64,000 nt of DNA from assembly GCA_917880885.1 (NCBI GenBank), contig OU862916.1, positions 46,784,831 through 46,848,830 of the forward strand, written 5' to 3'. The translations under genes and the position numbers were made by a program. Source of the stretch: Limnephilus marmoratus. Taxonomy: Eukaryota; Arthropoda; Insecta; Trichoptera; Limnephilidae. Within the stretch, counting starts at the first letter, position 1. The number at the start of each line of letters is the position of its first letter. Below the pieces are notes generated by a model. It searched no databases. It worked only from the letters and a program-made list of their open reading frames with translations, and was not told where the DNA came from. Below are positions 33,995-45,768 of this stretch, piece after piece.

Positions 33995-34850
33995 GGCCAC
34001 TTGCATCAAATTTTTTTAAATTTTTTTCCGGTTTAGGCAAATATTCTAAGACATTCTGTATTTTTTTTTTTAATCGTATTTTTGAAACCCTGGAGATTTT
34101 TTGAAAATTTCAATCCGATAAATCAGACCATTTTTTATAAACCGGAAAGACGGGACATAATTTTATAGGTGTGAAAAAACGATAATTACATAGCCGAAAA
34201 TCATTTTTAAAAAAAAGAACGTTTTCCACACGAATGGCACAGCAGAATAGCGAGGCATACCAAAAATATTACATCTCATAAATATTTTTTTTCCTTGATC
34301 CATCTTATTGATCATAAATCATTATAATGAACAGCACCTATATTACTACATTCAATGTAATATACTTGTACTTGTAAATTATAATAATAAGAAGAATATT
34401 ATAAAATTTAATTTTGTTAAAATCAGCACCATAATTATTATACCTCTAAAACACGTACCGACATCATCTGCACGTTCTGAAGAGAACCCCGTAGATCATT
34501 AAAAGTACGGGGTTCTCTTCAGAGCATCTGTCAAAAAGTGAAACCAAATGATAAGTTCGCAGAGAACAAACAATAAATCTAGTGAACGAATTCAAAAATT
34601 CGCCTCAAATCAAAGTGATGCCATATAAAAAAATAAATCAGTGTGGAATTTTAAAAAAATAATAGGAACATTTTCGGAGACGGGACATTTTCATGTAGTG
34701 ACGTCACGAGCCCAAATAATGGATTTATTTATTTAAAAATAAAAAAATCTGTACATTTCTAAACAATTTTACTAACATTTTCTTAATCTTAGTAAAAAGA
34801 TCTATCCACATGATTTTTTCCAAGTCGTTATGAAATCCATGCAAGTGGCC
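33995..34850. mobile_element. Non-autonomous TIR element, ends GGCCACTTGCAT, central hairpin
   Basis: GGCCACTTGCAT at 33995 is inverted at 34839-34850, and TA flanks both sides. The interior is AT-rich and non-coding, with gtgacgtcac near 34700. At its middle it carries a perfect 17-bp stem with a 12-nt loop (34477-34493 / 34506-34522, ctgaagagaaccccgta). Including the flanking TA, its ends (TAGGCCA) resemble those of the 3.1-kb long-TIR transposon. Confidence 0.65.
34477..34522. repeat. Perfect 17-bp stem, 12-nt loop hairpin
   Basis: Arm one ctgaagagaaccccgta (34477-34493) and arm two tacggggttctcttcag (34506-34522) are exact reverse complements, unusually GC-rich for the surroundings. Confidence 0.95.
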
Positions 34851-35104
34851 TATTATGGGTATGGGTACCACCGCTCGGGGAAAATTATAATAATATTTGC
34901 CTAATTTATATAGTACCGTTCAAACCTTTTTTCCTTACTGGGGACATTTTTATGATCTTAGTATTCGAAAATCTTGGTAAAAAAATCATCGTTTTGAAAA
35001 ATCTTAGTATCAAAAAAAATAGTATTAAAAAATCATAGCATTGAAAAATTTTCTCATAAAACATCTAAAACATTCAAAAATTTTAGTATCTTAAAATCTC
35101 TTCT

Positions 35105-35465
35105 TTATATGTATGTAAGTACTGCACAATTTTCAACACTTGTGATATGTTGTGAGATGAAGGTTGTGATGAGGGGAAGAAGAGACGGAGCAAAGGGAGA
35201 TGGTTGTCATCGAACATGGCAAAACTTATCACCAAACATGGCTAAAACAATTTTAAGCAATGCTTCGATTCTGAATGGTAGTCTTTCACCGGGCGATATT
35301 CAAAGTATCCATATATCCACCTCTGAAACGTGGTGCAAATATACTGTAAGTATTATATTATTTTAAATAATTAAATTGTGAAATAACATGTTGCGCACCC
35401 GGGATTTGAATCCGCGACCTCCGGATTCATAGCCAAGGATCGTTACCACTCAAGGAGGCTTTGTG
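35105..35465 (-). repeat. SINE-B-like copy with diverged tRNA-like head
   Basis: Body blocks are recognisable (tgtgagatgaaggttgtg, accaaacatggctaaaac, caccgggcgatattcaaag). The head on the minus strand reads ggattcaaatcccgggtgcg, an acceptable B box, but differs more from the other heads than the body does. Confidence 0.75.
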
Positions 35466-35984
35466 CATCTATCAACTGACAGATCTCTTCAGCTCTGCAC
35501 TCATTCAGCCTCCCACTTTTCCTGGGGCATGTGTCCGAGGACTGCCTTTTTTACTTCTCTTTATAATTTCAGAAGCTCTCTCCTTACTGATTTCCCTTAG
35601 TACATACTTCAAAACTTTCTATTAAATTTACGACAGGTATTCATAGCTTTGTTGGTCATTTATAGCTTTGTTAGTTAAGCTGGTCGGGAGCTGCCAAAGT
35701 ATTACTTAACCATAACGTTCAATTATCCGATCTCCGTAGTAATTAAATACCACTCTTGGAGTTTGTTGGTGATGTCAGGTGGTTGGAAATATGTCAAATG
35801 TTCAAAATACCTCTAATAAGGTATTAAAAACTTTAACGTTATAAAACATCAACCACATTTTTGATTTGCGTTGGTTTTGGAACATACTCGTAACATGCTA
35901 AGTCATAACTTTAATGGCATGGTACGGAAAGCTTTCCCGATGCAACTCTTGAAAGGGAAGATTCCCAGAACATTTTTGTTTTAC

Positions 35985-36354
35985 ACTAGCTCCACACGGA
36001 AGGCCTTAGGAAAAAAATTCCCCTCAAGGGCGACGTCATCTTTGGGGATGCTATGTGGAGGGTCTTTTTAGGGATGCAAGGAGAGGAAGTTCTGGGAAGG
36101 AAAAAGGTGCGGGGGGTGGGTAGGAATCTTAGGGTCAGTATGGCCAAAAGTGATGAACATAGAATCCATCTGCAATAAAACGATGTTCGGGGAGAGTCCT
36201 GCAGGAGAGATTTAAATGTCTCCCTCAACTAGACTTTCCCGATCCGGCCGCAGTTGGTGGGTAGACATCTCCGCTACCGGACAAATCAAGAACCCGGGCT
36301 AAAAATGGGAATAAATGGTTCTCGGGGCGGCAGTACCCATTCTCGCCTCACAAG
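35985..36354 (-). repeat. SINE-A copy
   Basis: Starts with the stem-loop region (ctccacacggaaggcctt, then gatgctatgtggagg) and ends with ggttctcggggcggcagtac and cgcctcac. Orientation is minus. Confidence 0.85.
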
Positions 36355-36430
36355 TTGCTTATTTTACATAAGTGGTGGCATTTGCTGGCCGCCTAGATTT
36401 CCAGATATGTCTACTCTAAGATATGATTTT

Positions 36431-36966
36431 AGATTTTCACGGTCAAAAGTATTTTTTTTATTTATTTTTGGGGTGTTATGCCATGTTGCGCTACCTCCTC
36501 CTTTAGCCAACGTTTCGGACAGCTTTACAGTGTCCATCATCAGGGCAGATGTGTGGATCACATGTGGAATACATCTGCCCTGATGATAGACACCAAGGTC
36601 GGATCCAGGATTTGTTTCTGGGGGGGGCACAAGGGGCGGACGGGCAAAAAAATCAACAATTCAGGATTTTTTTCTGGGGGGGGGCACAAGCGGCGGACGG
36701 TTACAAGTTCAAGTATATATAGGAAGATTATGAAAGTGTCAAAACAATAGAAAAATTAAATGTTTAATAAAGACAGTTTCTGCTTCTAAATGTGTACCTA
36801 CTGTGATGGAATCTCCACAGTACACAAAAATACCGTCTGGGGGGGGCACGTGCCCCCGTGATCTAAATCCGCCCATGATAGACACTGTAACGCCGCGGCC
36901 GTCCGAAACGTTGGCTAAAGGAGGAGGTAGCACAACACGGCATAACACCCCAAAAACAAATAACTA
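36431..36966. mobile_element. Foldback element with a nested TIR insertion
   Basis: Left arm 36459-36551 contains ctttagccaacgtttcggac and cagtgtccatcatcaggg. The right arm contains the inverted equivalents (ccctgatgatagacac at 36578-36593, then gtccgaaacgttggctaaag at 36901-36920) and ends at about 36962. The outer lead agattttcacgg recurs in the relative at 46529. The right arm is split by the insertion at 36594-36874. Confidence 0.8.
36594..36874. mobile_element. Small TIR insertion with 11-bp target duplication
   Basis: atgatagacac occurs at both sides (36583-36593 and 36875-36885), while the intact foldback arm requires it once. Ends ggtcggatccagga and (inverted) gggcggatttaga are imperfect TIRs. 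Inside are two tandem versions of ttctgggggggg-cacaa-gcggacgg at about 36606 and 36664, and another ctggggggggcac near 36838. The duplication length would suit a Mutator-like element (9-11 bp), but there is no coding evidence. Confidence 0.65.
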
Positions 36967-36999
36967 AAATGTCTGCCCTAGACTATTTTTTATTGAGTT

Positions 37000-37470
37000 A
37001 TCTTAAAGTACGTGACTTTGTCAACAAGTCAAAGACGATTCTAAGTTGAGTTGAAGGACTACTGAGAAATTTCAATGTCGAGCAGTGATATATGTGAATT
37101 TTTTTAATGTTGCCCTCTATGGCTTCGACAAATGACATGTTTAAAAACGGCCGTTTTATTCTAGTTTTAAATTTATTTAGAACATGAATTCGCATGCGGA
37201 TAGGGCATTGCTGCCACCTGACAAGAATTCATGTTAAGAATTCTGCGATGTGTGATGTCGTCTTGGTGAAGAGGATCGCAACCATATTTTTTTCAGTTGC
37301 CCTATAAATAATTCATACAGAAATTCAATCCTCACCTAATCAGTTCGGGCATTTTGCCTCCCAACAACATTGCATGTCTGTTATCTTCTGTGGACAAACG
37401 CGTGTATGAAGTCTTGGCTAATTTCCCGAATATTAACAGCATCAATTTGTAACTGTAAGTTAAGTTTCAT
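37000..37470. other. Non-coding stretch before a LINE fragment
   Basis: No recognisable gene. Part of it may be more upstream, unreadable LINE sequence. Confidence 0.45.
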
Positions 37471-38052
37471 GTTAAGTACCTGGGCATAACAATAGACCAG
37501 CGTTTAAAATGGTCTCCACACATAAATATTCTGAACAACAGAATAAGGAAACTAACATATATATTTAGATGTTTAAGAGATATTTTAAACGAAAAATTAC
37601 TTAGAACCACATACTTCGCTTTCTGTCAATCAATTATACAATACGGCATTATAGGATGGGGCGGTACATATAAAAATCAAACACAAACAATTTACATATC
37701 ACAAAAACTAATAATAAAAACAATTTTAAAAAAACCCTACTCATATTCGTCAGAACTTTTATTCAAACAATTTAAGGTCAGAAAATTAAGTGCATTATAC
37801 TTTTATCATGCAACATTACAAATTTATAAAGATAATATTAAAAATCAAGTTGCACCCTTTAAAAATAACAGAAGTCTTAGACAAACATCAATACTTCCCA
37901 CTCCAAAATGTAAAAAAAAAATTGGACAATTGAGTCATAAATATCTCGGAGCAAAATTTTTTAATTCATTACCAGAAAAAATTAGAAACATGAATACCAA
38001 TATAAAAAGTTTTAAAACTCACCTAAAAAATTATACTGAAAACTTAAACTGA
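37471..38052 (+). pseudogene. LINE RT C-terminal fragment, 194 codons open
   Basis: An open stretch with no early ATG: VKYLGITIDQRLKWSPHINI, LRTTYFAFCQSIIQYGIIGW, VRKLSALYFYHATLQIYK, KYLGAKFFNSLPEKIRNM, ending NYTENLN and TGA at 38050. This is the region downstream of RT motif C in an insect non-LTR element, 5' truncated. The 3' untranslated part and A-rich tail run to about 38215. The frame is unbroken for its length, which suggests a fairly recent insertion. Confidence 0.8.
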
Positions 38053-38215
38053 ATGATATTAAAAAAGCAATACAATAACACCCCCCCATACACACAAGCC
38101 TTGCTTAATTATGGGGGTACATCAAATATTCTACTATGTAATTAATTACTGTATAAAATTTATTTGTAATTTATGTACCTTCTATTACTAATAAAAAAAA
38201 AAAATTAAAAAAAAT

Positions 38216-39467
38216 GTATTTATTTATTTATTTTATTTTACACGCACAGTAAATTGTTTCAGCATATCTTTTAATTTCCTTGTTATGTTTAATTAAAATC
38301 ATCTCTTATTGTAATAATTTTGGGTAGTATTATTATTATTATTTGTATAGGATTATTATATAATGTAGATAGATTCTTGTTATTAAAACCAAATTTGTTA
38401 ATATTAACCAAAAATTACACTCACAAAAGCATTCACTTGACACTGACCAGAACATTCTTTTGGGGAGAAAAGCCATTAAAAAAAAAAGCTTCAAAAATAT
38501 TTCCTTAGTAGGCACGAATCAGGGAATAAAATATAATCGTCAGTTAAAAAAAATACCTGTAGTACGGCAGTATCATAGTTTGGCAGTAAAATAGGGTAAG
38601 TGATCTATTTTAAAAAGTTCTTCCAGAACCAAATGATCCTTGATATCCGACGTAATAGAAAATCGTGTTAATTTTCAGTGAGCACAAAGTAAACGAAAAG
38701 TTCAGGGCAAAAAAAATATGTTTTTCTGTGAACGCTAATAATATTTTTATGGTAAAGTTTCGAAGTAACCTCGTAAAGACGGTTCCACGAAAGTCGTACG
38801 AAATAATTGTGAGAAAAATAAATTACATTTTTCGCTCTAATTTTGTTAAAATTCAACAGAAATTTATGTCTGTTTCCTGCTGTCAAGGTTGATTACGCCA
38901 AAACGCTTAAGCATTTTTCATCCGGATCTATTTTTGCTTAAAATTTTCATTACTTCTTCATAAAAGCCGGAAATACGGAAGAACGGGCAGAGCCTCCTGC
39001 GTAATTATTTTAATGAAAACAATAAAGTCTAAAATCACAAGTTCCGTCTCCACATTTCAGTGTCGCTTTTGATAGGGTGCAGAGTAATTTACAATTTAAT
39101 TAGCGGGAGACTTCGCCTTGCGAACTAATTTTAAGGAATAAGCCGCCATTTCAACCGGATAAGGATTCCTTTTTATTTAATTAGCGCAACCCACATAATT
39201 CTGTAACCAACGAAGTAACCAAGAAAGTCCCGCAAACAAAACAAAACGTGATGGGCTTTTACTGACTTATTTTAGCGTCAAATATATGGTGAACAAACAC
39301 GATTCTTACATTAGTTTTTTTTTGTCTTTTTGTGTACATATCCAGCGCCCTTGCTGTGATTTTTCACAAAAACGGCGCTTTACAAGTCATCAAAATATTA
39401 TTATATGTGTTTGTATGAACGTATGTAGAATAGCTACCCATTCAATACAAATCTTTGAATGTACACC
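38216..39467. other. Non-coding AT-rich stretch
   Basis: Nothing supported. Overlapping short frames occur on both strands at 38665-38892 without coding features. Confidence 0.5.
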
Positions 39468-39700
39468 TTTTTATTTATTTATTGACGCGCTATTGATTGG
39501 GCTTTTACATATCGAATACAAATTTCATTTATAACAACAGTATAACATAAATAAAAAAGATTACAAATTACATAAATAAAGCATAAACTCAATATAATAA
39601 GAATAAATCTAATGCTAAATCCACATGGGTTATACATACAAGTACAAATATAATAGGTACAATTCATATACCTACGAGCAACAAAAACACAAAATTAAAA
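39468..39700 (-). repeat. LINE 3' end, antisense (TTTA-repeat tail)
   Basis: tttttatttatttattgac starts a segment that on the minus strand would be a LINE 3' UTR ending in TAAA units, as in the LINE-B element. No RT coding is visible beyond it. Confidence 0.4.
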
Positions 39701-39749
39701 CACATTAATTTTTACTAAATTACTCGTTTTTTTCATTTTTTTTTACATG

Positions 39750-40142
39750 AATACCGCACAAGAGTAACTAACTAACTGCTCCCGTCTGGAGCCAGTGGGA
39801 CTAAGGCATCCCCGATTGGGGTATTTTGTGAGGCTGAAGGTAGTGGGGATGGGAAGGAGATAGGGTAGACGAAGGTAGGGAAGTACCTGGCTATTCAGAT
39901 CTGGTTACCAAACACGGCTAAAGTCATTTCAAGCAATTCTGAATGGTGGTCTTACACCAGGGCGATACTGAGAGTATCATCCACTCTAGAACGTGTCGCA
40001 AATATACTATATATTATTTTATTTTATTAATTGTGAAATTACACAAACAAATCAAATAAAATTTATTTGCCACGCCGGGATTCGATCCTGCGACCTTCGG
40101 AGTGCTAGTCAAGAGCCTTACCGCTGGACTACGCCGGCCGTC
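39750..40142 (-). repeat. SINE-B, full-length reference copy with tRNA-like head
   Basis: On the minus strand it starts cggccggcgtagtccagcgg (A-box-like), then ggatcgaatcccggcg (B box), an AT-rich joint, then a ~310-bp body: gatactctcagtatcgccc, caccattcagaatt, ccgtgtttggtaaccagatc, cttcagcctcaca, cggggatgcc, tccagacgggagcagtt, ending in an A/T tail. This is the plan of a tRNA-derived SINE transcribed by RNA polymerase III. It is a repeat, not a tRNA gene: the body continues far past the tRNA-like part. Confidence 0.9.
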
Positions 40143-40511
40143 AATCTAGAATATGAACAACAACAAAAAACAAACAAAAGAAAGTCGAAATAAAATAAAA
40201 TGATTTCTCATTCATTATTTATTACTTTGGCTTTAAATGCATCGAAGTGTAAATTAAATACGTTAGCGACATCAATTAGTTCATTGCCAAACAATGTATT
40301 CATTCTATCATAGCAAAGTTATTGTTGCAGAATTAAATATTTCGCCTGGTATATTTTGGAGGTGTATGTATAGATAACAAGTTTTTAGCGTTTATGTCAA
40401 TAAATATCCATTTTACAATTGACAAATCTAAGGGAGATAATCGAATAATATACTAATTTTCTTATAGTCAAATAAACCTTCCTAAATATTCCACTCTCTT
40501 TGGTACCCCTC

Positions 40512-40640
40512 AGTAAATATCGCACTACAGTCCCAACTGCTCGGAGAGCTAATGGAACTATGACATCCCCAATGAGGCTGAAGAAAGCGGGTAGGTAAAG
40601 GAAGGTTGAGATGTACCCGACCATTCAGGTTTTTTTTACC
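40512..40640 (-). repeat. SINE-B 3' fragment
   Basis: ctacagtcccaactgctcgg, aactatgacatccccaatga and ggctgaag, then gatgtacccgaccattcag, correspond to the 3' part of SINE-B with deletions. Confidence 0.7.
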
Positions 40641-41995
40641 AAAAAGGTTAACCCCTCAAGCTAATTTGTTCGCTTTTCGGAATAACTGGTATCGGTCTCA
40701 TAGAAATCGTTCTACCATCGTGAGAATGTGGTCTAAATGGTTTGAAAAGAAAAAAAAATACCACGCCATGTATTCAAATCTCTTAGTTGACCACAAAAGA
40801 AATGAAATGTACATTTATGAAACCAACGAATCTTACGGCAATTTGAAAAAAAATAAAAATTTGTGAATTTAAAAAAATATATTATAAAACAACATAAAAG
40901 TGAGTTTATGATAGTGAAATATATGATAAACATTATCGTTGACTATTAAAATATGTAGGTTTTTTTTTTTCGCCGTCACCAAATTTAATAAATAAAAGCT
41001 TATTTTATCACCAATCTAAAACAGTTTTTAGTTTCGGTTGCGTTTAGAAATATTGAATTTATTTGGATTTTATTGCAAATTGGAAATATGTTGACCTTTT
41101 GTTACTATAGAAGTGAAATGTAGGTATTGGTATAATTAATATAATGCGATTATTATTAAACAGCTGTTTGATTTTTATTTAATTAGGGCGCCACTGGTCG
41201 TTGGACCAGGCCAACGGCGGAGAGCAAGAATCTTCTTTAACAGGGCCTTGGGAAAAACTAAGATAACCAAATTATAAACAAATGAGATACTTAGTTATAA
41301 TATTGGAAGTGGCTTATCTAGATAATAGGTTGAAGGTTAGCTGAGGTACTGTAGAACTCCCATCTGTCTGAATTTTGCTGGTAATGTATCACACAAAGAG
41401 GCCGCTCCAACCAACGGACAATTTTGAGTCCTGGCGAGTCAAATCTCCTCGAGGAATGTTCTAAAATCCAAGTACCAAAATTTGATCCTACGGGGATCAG
41501 ACATTCTGTCAGTGGACTACCAAAATACACGGGTGCTCTGGCCTGCTTATGATTTTACACCGGACTGCATAGTGATCTGTAAATAATTAAACAATCGCGA
41601 TCCACGCGTGTCTCTAATTTGTAGAAACATTGTTTCACGCCGTTTAAATTCCGAGCGCGGCCACTCAAGAGAGATTCACTTTATATTTTGAACTCATCGT
41701 AATGTAAATTGCGAAATCGCCTGATAACCGACAAAGTATGATTCTACATTTTTATAAAATCAAATAGATCACGTTTGAACATCAATAAGGGATCTGCCAC
41801 CGAAGACCTCAACCAGTGACTGGCTTTTTTAACTGATCAAAAATATGTATTATTAGTGTTCAAAAAATAAGACAACCGCCCACTTTCCACATTAAAAAAT
41901 AAACAGTAGATAAAAAATAGATACTTAATAATTTTAATGAAGTACTTTTCTAGTGTTGTGATAATTAATCAATTATATATAAAATTGAATTATAC
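40641..41995. other. Non-coding stretch
   Basis: No gene seen. 41170-41590 is less AT-rich and might be an unrecognised old repeat. Confidence 0.45.
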
Positions 41996-41997
41996 TA

Positions 41998-42928
41998 GGT
42001 CCTTACATATGAAATTGGCGTTTTGAATGGGAGGAACGTAAAGTCGATTTTTTTTAATATAATATATTTATTTAATCAAAGTATGTGCCATTGCTATCTA
42101 TGCACCTTTGCCATCTCATGGGTAGTTCATCGATCCCTTTACTAAAAAAAACCATTCGGACGGGAATCAATAAAATCTTTGAAGGCGGTTTGGATTGCCC
42201 CATCGGAGTTGATTTTTTTCCCTTGCAAGAAGTTATCCAAATTTTGAAAAAAATGGTAATCTGTTGGGGCAGGGTCCGGAAAGTACGGTGGATGTCTTAG
42301 ACATTCCAATTGAAGCTCCTCTAATTTGGTAGCCGTCTGTTGTGCAGTGTGTGGTCTAGCGTTCTAATGCGCGTTTGTTGATTTTCTTCACTCAATTCGT
42401 GAGATACCCACCTTTCAAGCTTTTTCATTTCCCCAATTTGCTTCTAGTGGATTAAAACAGTTTTATCACTAACACCGCAGCCTGCAGCTAACTCGGACGT
42501 GGTTTGCAATGGATCCGCTTCCACAATAGCCTTCAATTCTTAATTATCAACTCTCCGGCCGTCCACGGGGCTTGTTCTGCAGGTCGAAATTTCCAGAACG
42601 AAAACGTTGGAACCAGAAACGCACTGTGTTTTTTTTTGCGGCACCGTCGCCATACACATCATTAATCCTTCGAGCCATTTCTGCAGCACTGGTGCCACGG
42701 TGGAACTCGTACTCGTAAATAACGCGATATTTCAAGTTTTCCATTTTGTAAACTAAGTGACGCAAAGAAAAAAAAATTAAGGAAAAAACAAATGAATTAT
42801 AATTTTCGCAACACAAATACATGAGTAAATAGCTGTATAAATTTGAATTTAGAATTCCTAACCAAAGAGAAGATATTTGAGATCAAAGTTGCCAGTACGG
42901 CAAAACGCCAATTTCATATGTAAGGACC
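41998..42928 (-). mobile_element. Internally deleted mariner-type element with perfect TIRs
   Basis: The first 28 bases, beginning GGTCCTTACATATGAAATTG, are repeated exactly in inverted form at the end. TA dinucleotides flank both sides (41996-41997, 42929-42930), the Tc1/mariner target duplication. Length is 931 bp, well short of the usual 1.3 kb, because the middle of the transposase gene is deleted. TIR identity suggests recent mobilisation by a full-length relative. Confidence 0.92.
42095..42745 (-). pseudogene. Mariner transposase remnant (HTH plus C-terminal catalytic part)
   Basis: From ATG at about 42745 it reads MENLKYRVIYEYEFHRGTSA, then VRFWFQRFRSGNFDLQNKPR, the mariner N-terminal HTH, then after stops TTSELAAGCGVSDKTVLIH and LERWVSHELSEENQQTRI. 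It then jumps directly to NARPHTAQQTATKLEELQL, HPPYFPDPAPTDYHFF and GAIQTAFKDFIDSRPNGFF. The stretch carrying the first catalytic Asp is missing, and the Asp that normally precedes NARPH is replaced at the deletion joint, so it cannot be active. Confidence 0.88.
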
Positions 42929-43577
42929 TAATATATCATAACAATAGACCCGAGGTCTGAATGAGGGGTTAAGGTCATTTAATAACTTTCAAATTCCTAG
43001 CGGTGGTATTTCGCCACCGTTCTCCACCTCTACCTCTTTGGGTATTTGAATGATTCATCGTTCATGTATGAGTTTGTTACGTTTTTGGTTTTTTTTACAA
43101 ATTTTACGAAGTTTCGATTAATTTCTTAGGCTGGAAGTTTTTCTCTCACGGTAAATAACCGTTCTGTGGAATTAATTACGCCACGCTTTCTTCGCAGTTG
43201 ATAGAATTGAAAACTGTATAAAGGTTAAACACAACATAAATATGCTTAATAGAGTTAACAGGTAGTGTTGTGTTGTTTGTTCGGATCTTAATGGAAGGCA
43301 TAACATAATACAATCCACACAATGTTTATAGCGTGTGTTTATATGGGTAAACCGGGTGGCGCAAAATAAGTGGTTTTTCTACAAATTGCTTTTTTTGAGC
43401 TCCTACCGATGTTACAGTTTAATGACCTCCACCGAGTAGATGTTAAGATTCTCGGCTCCCATATCCAGAGGCCGCTGGTTCCACCAGCCTGACAATTTTA
43501 TTTATTTATTTATACGTTCTTCACATTAAATTCAATTAAACAATATATAGCATATTACCAGCACCTATTAGTGGCGT

Positions 43578-43640
43578 ATACTATCAGTATCGCCCAGGTG
43601 ATAAGTAACTTTCATAATCAGAATTGTTCTTGATTTCGCA
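43578..43640 (+). repeat. SINE-B short fragment
   Basis: tactatcagtatcgcccagg and a weaker tcagaattgttcttgattt match the start of the SINE-B body. Confidence 0.5.
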
Positions 43641-43689
43641 TAACTTGATTTTTGTTTTTTCACAATTTTTTTCATTCAAAATAACCTAT

Positions 43690-44830
43690 GGTGAAAGTAC
43701 TTGCGGTACGTTCCAGAGAGGAAGACACCATCAGAATCTCTCTGAATCTATTCAAAGAATATCTCCAGAAAAGAAAACAGGTAACGAAAGTTGAAAGCTC
43801 AGAATCAGAACCGATAGAAAACAACCTTGGTGTTCCGCCAGGGTCGGTATTAGGTCCAATTCTATTTATAATTTACATAAATGATATTATCAAAACTATT
43901 AAACATTGCAAAATTTGACTATTTGCAGACGATACCTTAATCTATATTTCGTGTGAAGATTATATAGAAGCAATTAACAAAATAAACGAAGACCTACAAA
44001 ATATAGCAAAATGGCTGAAATTAAACAAGTTGAAACTGAAAGTAAACAAAACAAAATATATGGAAATAGGCAATAAAACACGTAACACAGGTTTAAATTT
44101 GACAATTAATGGTGAAAAAATTGGAAAAGTAAATGAAATCAAATTCCTGGGTGTAATACTCGACTCAAAACTGACTTTCACAGCAAACTTTGAATATGTG
44201 CTAAAAAAGTATCAAAAAAGGTAAATTTTCTTAGAAGACTAAGACGTAAATTAAATAGAAACGCTACGGAGCTTATTTATAAAACTATCGTTGCTCCACA
44301 TTTGGACTACTACTCTAAGATATTATATTTGGCCAATGAAGAAAATTTGAACAAGCTAGAAGTTATACAAAACAAAGCTATGAGATGAATACTGGGGAAA
44401 GGCAAATACGCAAGGATTAATCAAATGAGAGAGGAGCTAAATTGGATTCCAATAAAAAAGAGACTACTATTTAATGTGTTAAATTTTGTCCATAAAATTA
44501 TGAAAAACCAAATGCCAAAATACTTTAACGATGAAATTGTTTTTAATAGAGACATTCATAATTATGAAACAGGAAATATAAACAAAGTTCGACTGCCACA
44601 AATGAAGAAATCAAAATGACAGAACTGCCTAATGTACAGAGGACTAAAGATGTATGATGAAATGCCTGAAATTATGAAGAATGAATGTATTTAAAAAGAA
44701 ATGTTAAGCTTACTGTAAAAATATTTAAATTTATCAAATGAAATGTTACATTGTGCTTATTAGTTTATATTCATGTAGTTATTATATCATTAGTATATCA
44801 TTAGTTTGTATAAACTAACTCAATAAATAA
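43690..44830 (+). pseudogene. Decayed LINE reverse transcriptase (RT motif B to 3' end)
   Basis: Contains LGVPPGSVLGPILFIIYIND (motif B), FADDTLIYIS (motif C, after a stop), VNEIKFLGVILDSKLTF, then after a frameshift VNFLRRLRRKLNRNATELIY, APHLDYYSKILYLA and LEVIQNKAMR, followed by more stops. At least four disabling changes are present. It ends in an A/T-rich tail near 44827, where a SINE-B copy begins. It represents a LINE family different from LINE-A and LINE-B. Confidence 0.85.
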
Positions 44831-44831
44831 A

Positions 44832-45035
44832 AAAGACCACCGTTCAGAAATATTGTTTGAAATGGATTTAGCCTTGTTTGGTAACCAGAACTGAATATCC
44901 CGGTATTTCCCCTACTTCCTCTTCCCATCTCCTTCCCCTCCCCTTCAGCCTTACAGCATACTCCGATTGGGGATGCCATAGTTTCACTGTCTCCAGACGG
45001 TTGGGAGCAGTTGAGATTCTTGTGTAATTTCAAAT
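44832..45035 (+). repeat. SINE-B body fragment
   Basis: gaccaccgttcagaaatatt, ggtaaccagaactgaatatc, cagcatactccgattgggga and ctccagacggttgggagcag. It directly follows the 3' end of the decayed LINE 43690-44830. Confidence 0.85.
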
Positions 45036-45082
45036 TAAAAATATGGATGTGACATTTTTGCTGGGTATTGTTAAGCTAGTAA

Positions 45083-45213
45083 GCACACAGTAGGCCTTAG
45101 GAAAAAAATCCCTCAGGAACTATGTCATATTTGGAGATGCTGCGTAGAGGGACTCTTTAGGGAAAGGAAGGAGAGGAAGTTCCGGGAAGGAAAAGGGTAT
45201 GAAGGGTGAGTAG
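45083..45213 (-). repeat. SINE-A 3' fragment
   Basis: Only the 3' ~130 bp: cacagtaggccttagg, atgtcatatttggagatgct, ggaaggagaggaagttccgg, gggtgagtagga. Confidence 0.75.
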
Positions 45214-45717
45214 GAAATATATAATTTAAAAATTGATAAATAATATGTTTTTATTTTCTTGCTCCGCCCGGTATATGCAATCTCGCTCACTCTGGGTGGG
45301 CAACTGACGTTAATTGTGAATGATACGAACAACCTCCGCCCTTTGGCAAACTGCCTCTCCTCTGCACACTTCCACTGTGGAATAATACGATAATGTTCTC
45401 CACACGCCTACACTGTTTTCCAGATGCGGCCTCTGTCTAAAATAGTTTTTCCATGAATAGGGACGATGCGTGTAGATCGAATTACACGTAAAAGAAATAG
45501 CTGGATATTTCATGGTTTTAATTAAATATGGAAATATATTTATTATCTAACTTCTTTATTATTAGACAACCACCACCTTTTGTGGGAGGTTAAAAGTAAT
45601 GTTTCTTATTTAATAAAAATTAACTAAAAATTGTTTGTTATTTTTTTGTGTATTGTTATTTCGAGTTTAAATAATGTAGATGAGGGATACAACTGTGTTA
45701 ATTAATCCGATACATTC

Positions 45718-45768
45718 AGAATCCAAACGTTGCTTGAAATGGCTTTAGTGATGTTTAGTGACTAGATC
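45718..45768 (+). repeat. SINE-B short fragment
   Basis: cagaatccaaacgttgcttg then aaatggctttagtgatgttt matches about 50 bp of the SINE-B body. Confidence 0.65.

Noticed and set aside
40060..40142. tRNA gene-like sequence on the minus strand
   Set aside because: Same reason: this is the tRNA-like head of the full-length SINE-B.
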